Assembly (NCBI GenBank): GCA_902567135.1
Contig: CACFLO010000002.1
Coordinates: 1-64,000 of the forward strand
DNA from: an uncultured Alphaproteobacteria bacterium
GTDB lineage: Bacteria; Pseudomonadota; Alphaproteobacteria; HIMB59; GCA-002718135
Length of the DNA: 64,000 nt
Direction of reading: 5' to 3'
In this document: piece after piece, positions 62,526 through 64,000 of the stretch
How positions within the stretch are numbered: position 1 is the first letter of the stretch
How the letters are laid out: the number at the start of each line of letters is the position of its first letter
Translations under genes and position numbers: made by a program
The notes under the pieces: model-generated
Told to the model about the DNA's origin: nothing
Seen by the model: the letters and a program-made list of their open reading frames with translations, nothing else
Database searches by the model: none

Positions 62526-63007
62526 TTTTTTAGAGTAGAGCCAAGCTCCTGTATTGATTTATTAATTAATTTTTGTTGTTCTTCAGGATTTAGTTTTTCT
62601 TGAAGAATTGAAATTGTAGCAGCAATAGCTGTTGATGTGATGTGCGATTGAATAGAATTATTTGCATCTCTTGTAAGTTGTTCTATTTTAGCTTCAGCTA
62701 GTCCCTGTCTTTTTAGTATTTGATCTTTTAATTTATTTTCAGTGATTTTTTCTAATTGCTTAACTTTATTTTCTGCTTCTTTATGAATTTCTTGAATTTC
62801 TAATTGTACATCATTCTGACGTTGTTTAATTTCACTGAGAGTATTTTGAGTTTCGTTTTTTAAATTTTCAGCTTCTTCTATTTTATCTTTAATATCTTTG
62901 ATCTGTGAGTCTAAATTAGTAGTTAGAATTTTACGAATTGGATTAAATACAGCTGCTATAAATGCAAAGAAAGCCACAGCTACCCAAAATTGTGGATCTG
63001 AAAACAT
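62522..63007 (-). CDS. atpF: ATP synthase Fo subunit b
   Basis: Peripheral stalk subunit, 161 residues: an N-terminal transmembrane segment (FWVAVAFFAFIAAVFNPIRKIL) followed by a long charged coiled coil. It follows the b' gene by 1 base. The presence of separate b and b' genes is typical of Alphaproteobacteria, cyanobacteria and chloroplasts. Confidence 0.9.
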   Translation of the reverse strand: MFSDPQFWVAVAFFAFIAAVFNPIRKILTTNLDSQIKDIKDKIEEAENLKNETQNTLSEIKQRQNDVQLEIQEIHKEAENKVKQLEKITENKLKDQILKRQGLAEAKIEQLTRDANNSIQSHITSTAIAATISILQEKLNPEEQQKLINKSIQELGSTLKN

Positions 63008-63008
63008 T

Positions 63009-63500
63009 TTAATTTAAAGACCTTTCTAAATTTTGTACAGCATTCTTAATCTCATCATCAGTTACTTCAAATGAGGTAACCTTAGATAAAGTTAATTTTG
63101 TAATTTCATTTATTTGCGACTGAATTTGATTAAGTGATTCATTTTTAATTTTTTCGATCTTATTGGATGAATCAGTAATCTTTTCATCAAGCTCTTTTTC
63201 AAGTTTAGTTATCTCATTTTGAGCTTTATCTTGAAACGAGGCTGATGATGATTTAATTAATTCTGAAGCATCAGAACGTGCTTGTTTTAGTTGTTGCTCA
63301 ATTTTATCTTGAATATTTTCAGCTTCACTTTGTAGCTCTTTGGCTGCAGTCAGATCTTCATTAATTTTTCTTTCTCTTTTTTCTAATATATTGCTAATTC
63401 TAGGCAATGAAATACGCCATAGAAAAACAAGCAGAAACGAGAAAGTGACTACTAGCCAAAAAAGCTGGGAAACAAAAAATTCAGGATTTAATTGAGGCAT
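63009..63500 (-). CDS. atpG: ATP synthase Fo subunit b'
   Basis: Second peripheral stalk subunit, 163 residues: membrane span LFWLVVTFSFLLVFLWRISLPRI then a long coiled coil rich in Lys/Glu/Gln. The PxISxxLExR segment (PRISNILEKRERKI) is typical of b/b'. It lies between atpE and atpF. It would pair with the b subunit as a heterodimer. The symbol atpF' or atpX is also used. Confidence 0.88.
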   Translation of the reverse strand: MPQLNPEFFVSQLFWLVVTFSFLLVFLWRISLPRISNILEKRERKINEDLTAAKELQSEAENIQDKIEQQLKQARSDASELIKSSSASFQDKAQNEITKLEKELDEKITDSSNKIEKIKNESLNQIQSQINEITKLTLSKVTSFEVTDDEIKNAVQNLERSLN

Positions 63501-63513
63501 CTCTTTAGCTTAA

Positions 63514-63738
63514 CTAACCAAATAGAATAACTAGCGCAATAACAAGTGCAAATAGTGCAATTGCTTCAACAAGTGCGAAACCTAACATAGTCATAGTGAA
63601 TACTTCACCACGAGCTGCAGGGTTTCTTCCTACTGCTTCAATAAATGAAGAGAAAATGTTCCCAATTCCTATTCCAGAACCAATAACTCCAATAACGGCA
63701 AGACCGGCTCCGATAACTTTAGCTGCTTCAATTTCCAT
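63514..63738 (-). CDS. atpE: ATP synthase Fo subunit c
   Basis: Proteolipid ring subunit, 74 residues with two transmembrane helices and a polar RNP loop (38-40). Glu58 in ALVEAIALF is the proton-carrying residue. There is no sign of the Na+-binding pattern, so the ring is most likely proton-specific. A good GGAGGAT Shine-Dalgarno precedes the ATG, in keeping with the high copy number needed. Confidence 0.95.
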   Translation of the reverse strand: MEIEAAKVIGAGLAVIGVIGSGIGIGNIFSSFIEAVGRNPAARGEVFTMTMLGFALVEAIALFALVIALVILFG

Positions 63739-63753
63739 AAATCCTCCTAGATT

Positions 63754-64000
63754 TTAGTGTAAGTGATATGCATCGTTTATATATAAACACGTTAAGATGG
63801 CAAATACATACGCCTGCAAAAATGCGATTAATATTTCTAAACCAGTTAATGCAACAATAAATACAAGAGGAAGTGCTCCTGTGAAAAATGGCATTGCTAC
63901 AACAAAACCAGCAAAGACTTTAAGTAATGTATGACCTGCTAACATATTAGCAAAAAGTCTTACAGACAAACTGATGGGACGAGATAAATAAGAAATTACC
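63754..64000 (-). CDS. atpB: ATP synthase Fo subunit a, N-terminally truncated by window edge
   Basis: The C-terminal 81 residues of the proton channel subunit. The frame is open to base 64000, so the TTG at 63969 is internal and the true start is outside. [18 protein letters not shown] carries the essential channel Arg, and [24 protein letters not shown] is the last helix. It is the first of the four Fo genes seen here (a, c, b', b), with 15 bases to atpE. Confidence 0.95.
   Translation of the reverse strand, partial: VISYLSRPISLSVRLFANMLAGHTLLKVFAGFVVAMPFFTGALPLVFIVALTGLEILIAFLQAYVFAILTCLYINDAYHLH

Noticed and set aside
1-64000. Mobile elements, prophage, tRNA or rRNA genes, CRISPR array
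   Set aside because: I looked through the intergenic gaps and gene products and saw no transposase, integrase, phage structural gene, tRNA T-loop sequence or regularly spaced repeat.

Overview
The window is an AT-rich (roughly 30% G+C by eye), very densely packed bacterial chromosome segment. Genes commonly abut or overlap by 1-14 bases and intergenic gaps are rarely over 100 bases. The gene set and order point to a streamlined marine alphaproteobacterium: ribF-ileS-lspA followed by a DUF3035 lipoprotein, ATP synthase order atpB-atpE-atpF'-atpF, an A-type cytochrome c oxidase with a Cox11 assembly factor, a mitochondrial-processing-type M16 peptidase and a DUF6494 protein. I cannot assign a genus. 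No rRNA, tRNA, CRISPR, phage or insertion sequence was found.

Layout. 1-11.8 kb is an accessory sugar/polyol region: the 3' part of iolD, a CUT2-type ABC importer (binding protein, a permease with a large extra domain, a single-NBD ATPase), a PhyH-type dioxygenase, an SDR, a Gfo/Idh oxidoreductase, a membrane fatty acid desaturase, a divergent PanB-like/glyoxalase pair on the minus strand, and xylose isomerase. 11.8-21.5 kb is housekeeping: ribF, ileS, lspA, a BamF-like lipoprotein, pgi, rsmD, rluB-type, a class I amidotransferase, tadA, xseA. 21.5-27.9 kb (minus strand) is a lipid A/Kdo operon headed by ubiA: ubiA (frameshifted as read), msbA, a DUF374 acyltransferase, waaA, lpxK, an lpxL-type acyltransferase. 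28-31 kb holds DUF6494 with a 31-residue membrane peptide, an M16 peptidase and thrC.

31-37.8 kb is a respiratory block: Cox11 and a pseudoazurin-like cupredoxin on the minus strand, and coxB-coxA-coxIII-coxIII'-coxIV-ctaB plus small membrane proteins on the plus strand. 37.8-42 kb holds rsmE, ogt, an amidotransferase and an ammonium transporter gene. The amt gene has a 313-base leader containing two consecutive copies of a motif that matches the glutamine riboswitch (glnA RNA) aptamer. A winged-helix regulator and a small basic protein follow it. 42-51.5 kb contains yqgE divergent from an ScsB/DsbD-type reductase and a Prx5-type peroxiredoxin, an arabinonate-type dehydratase, a D-cysteine desulfhydrase homologue, a FAD-linked oxidase, a serine beta-lactamase-fold protein and a DMT exporter.

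51.5-59 kb is a second sugar region: a three-gene overlapping operon (Gfo/Idh, IolE-like isomerase, IlvD/Edd dehydratase), divergent xylB, and a class II aldolase-FGGY kinase pair. 59-64 kb returns to core genes: YceI, rnhA, thrB, ispH, a small lipoprotein, and the Fo part of ATP synthase, with atpB running off the window edge.

The most interesting element is the tandem glutamine-aptamer leader of amt in what looks like a non-cyanobacterial genome. Next are the roughly 140-residue insertion in the sugar permease, the frameshift in ubiA, a hairpin that would bury the desaturase start codon, and several small membrane proteins. Functions are inferred from residues and motifs read by eye; no database search was run.
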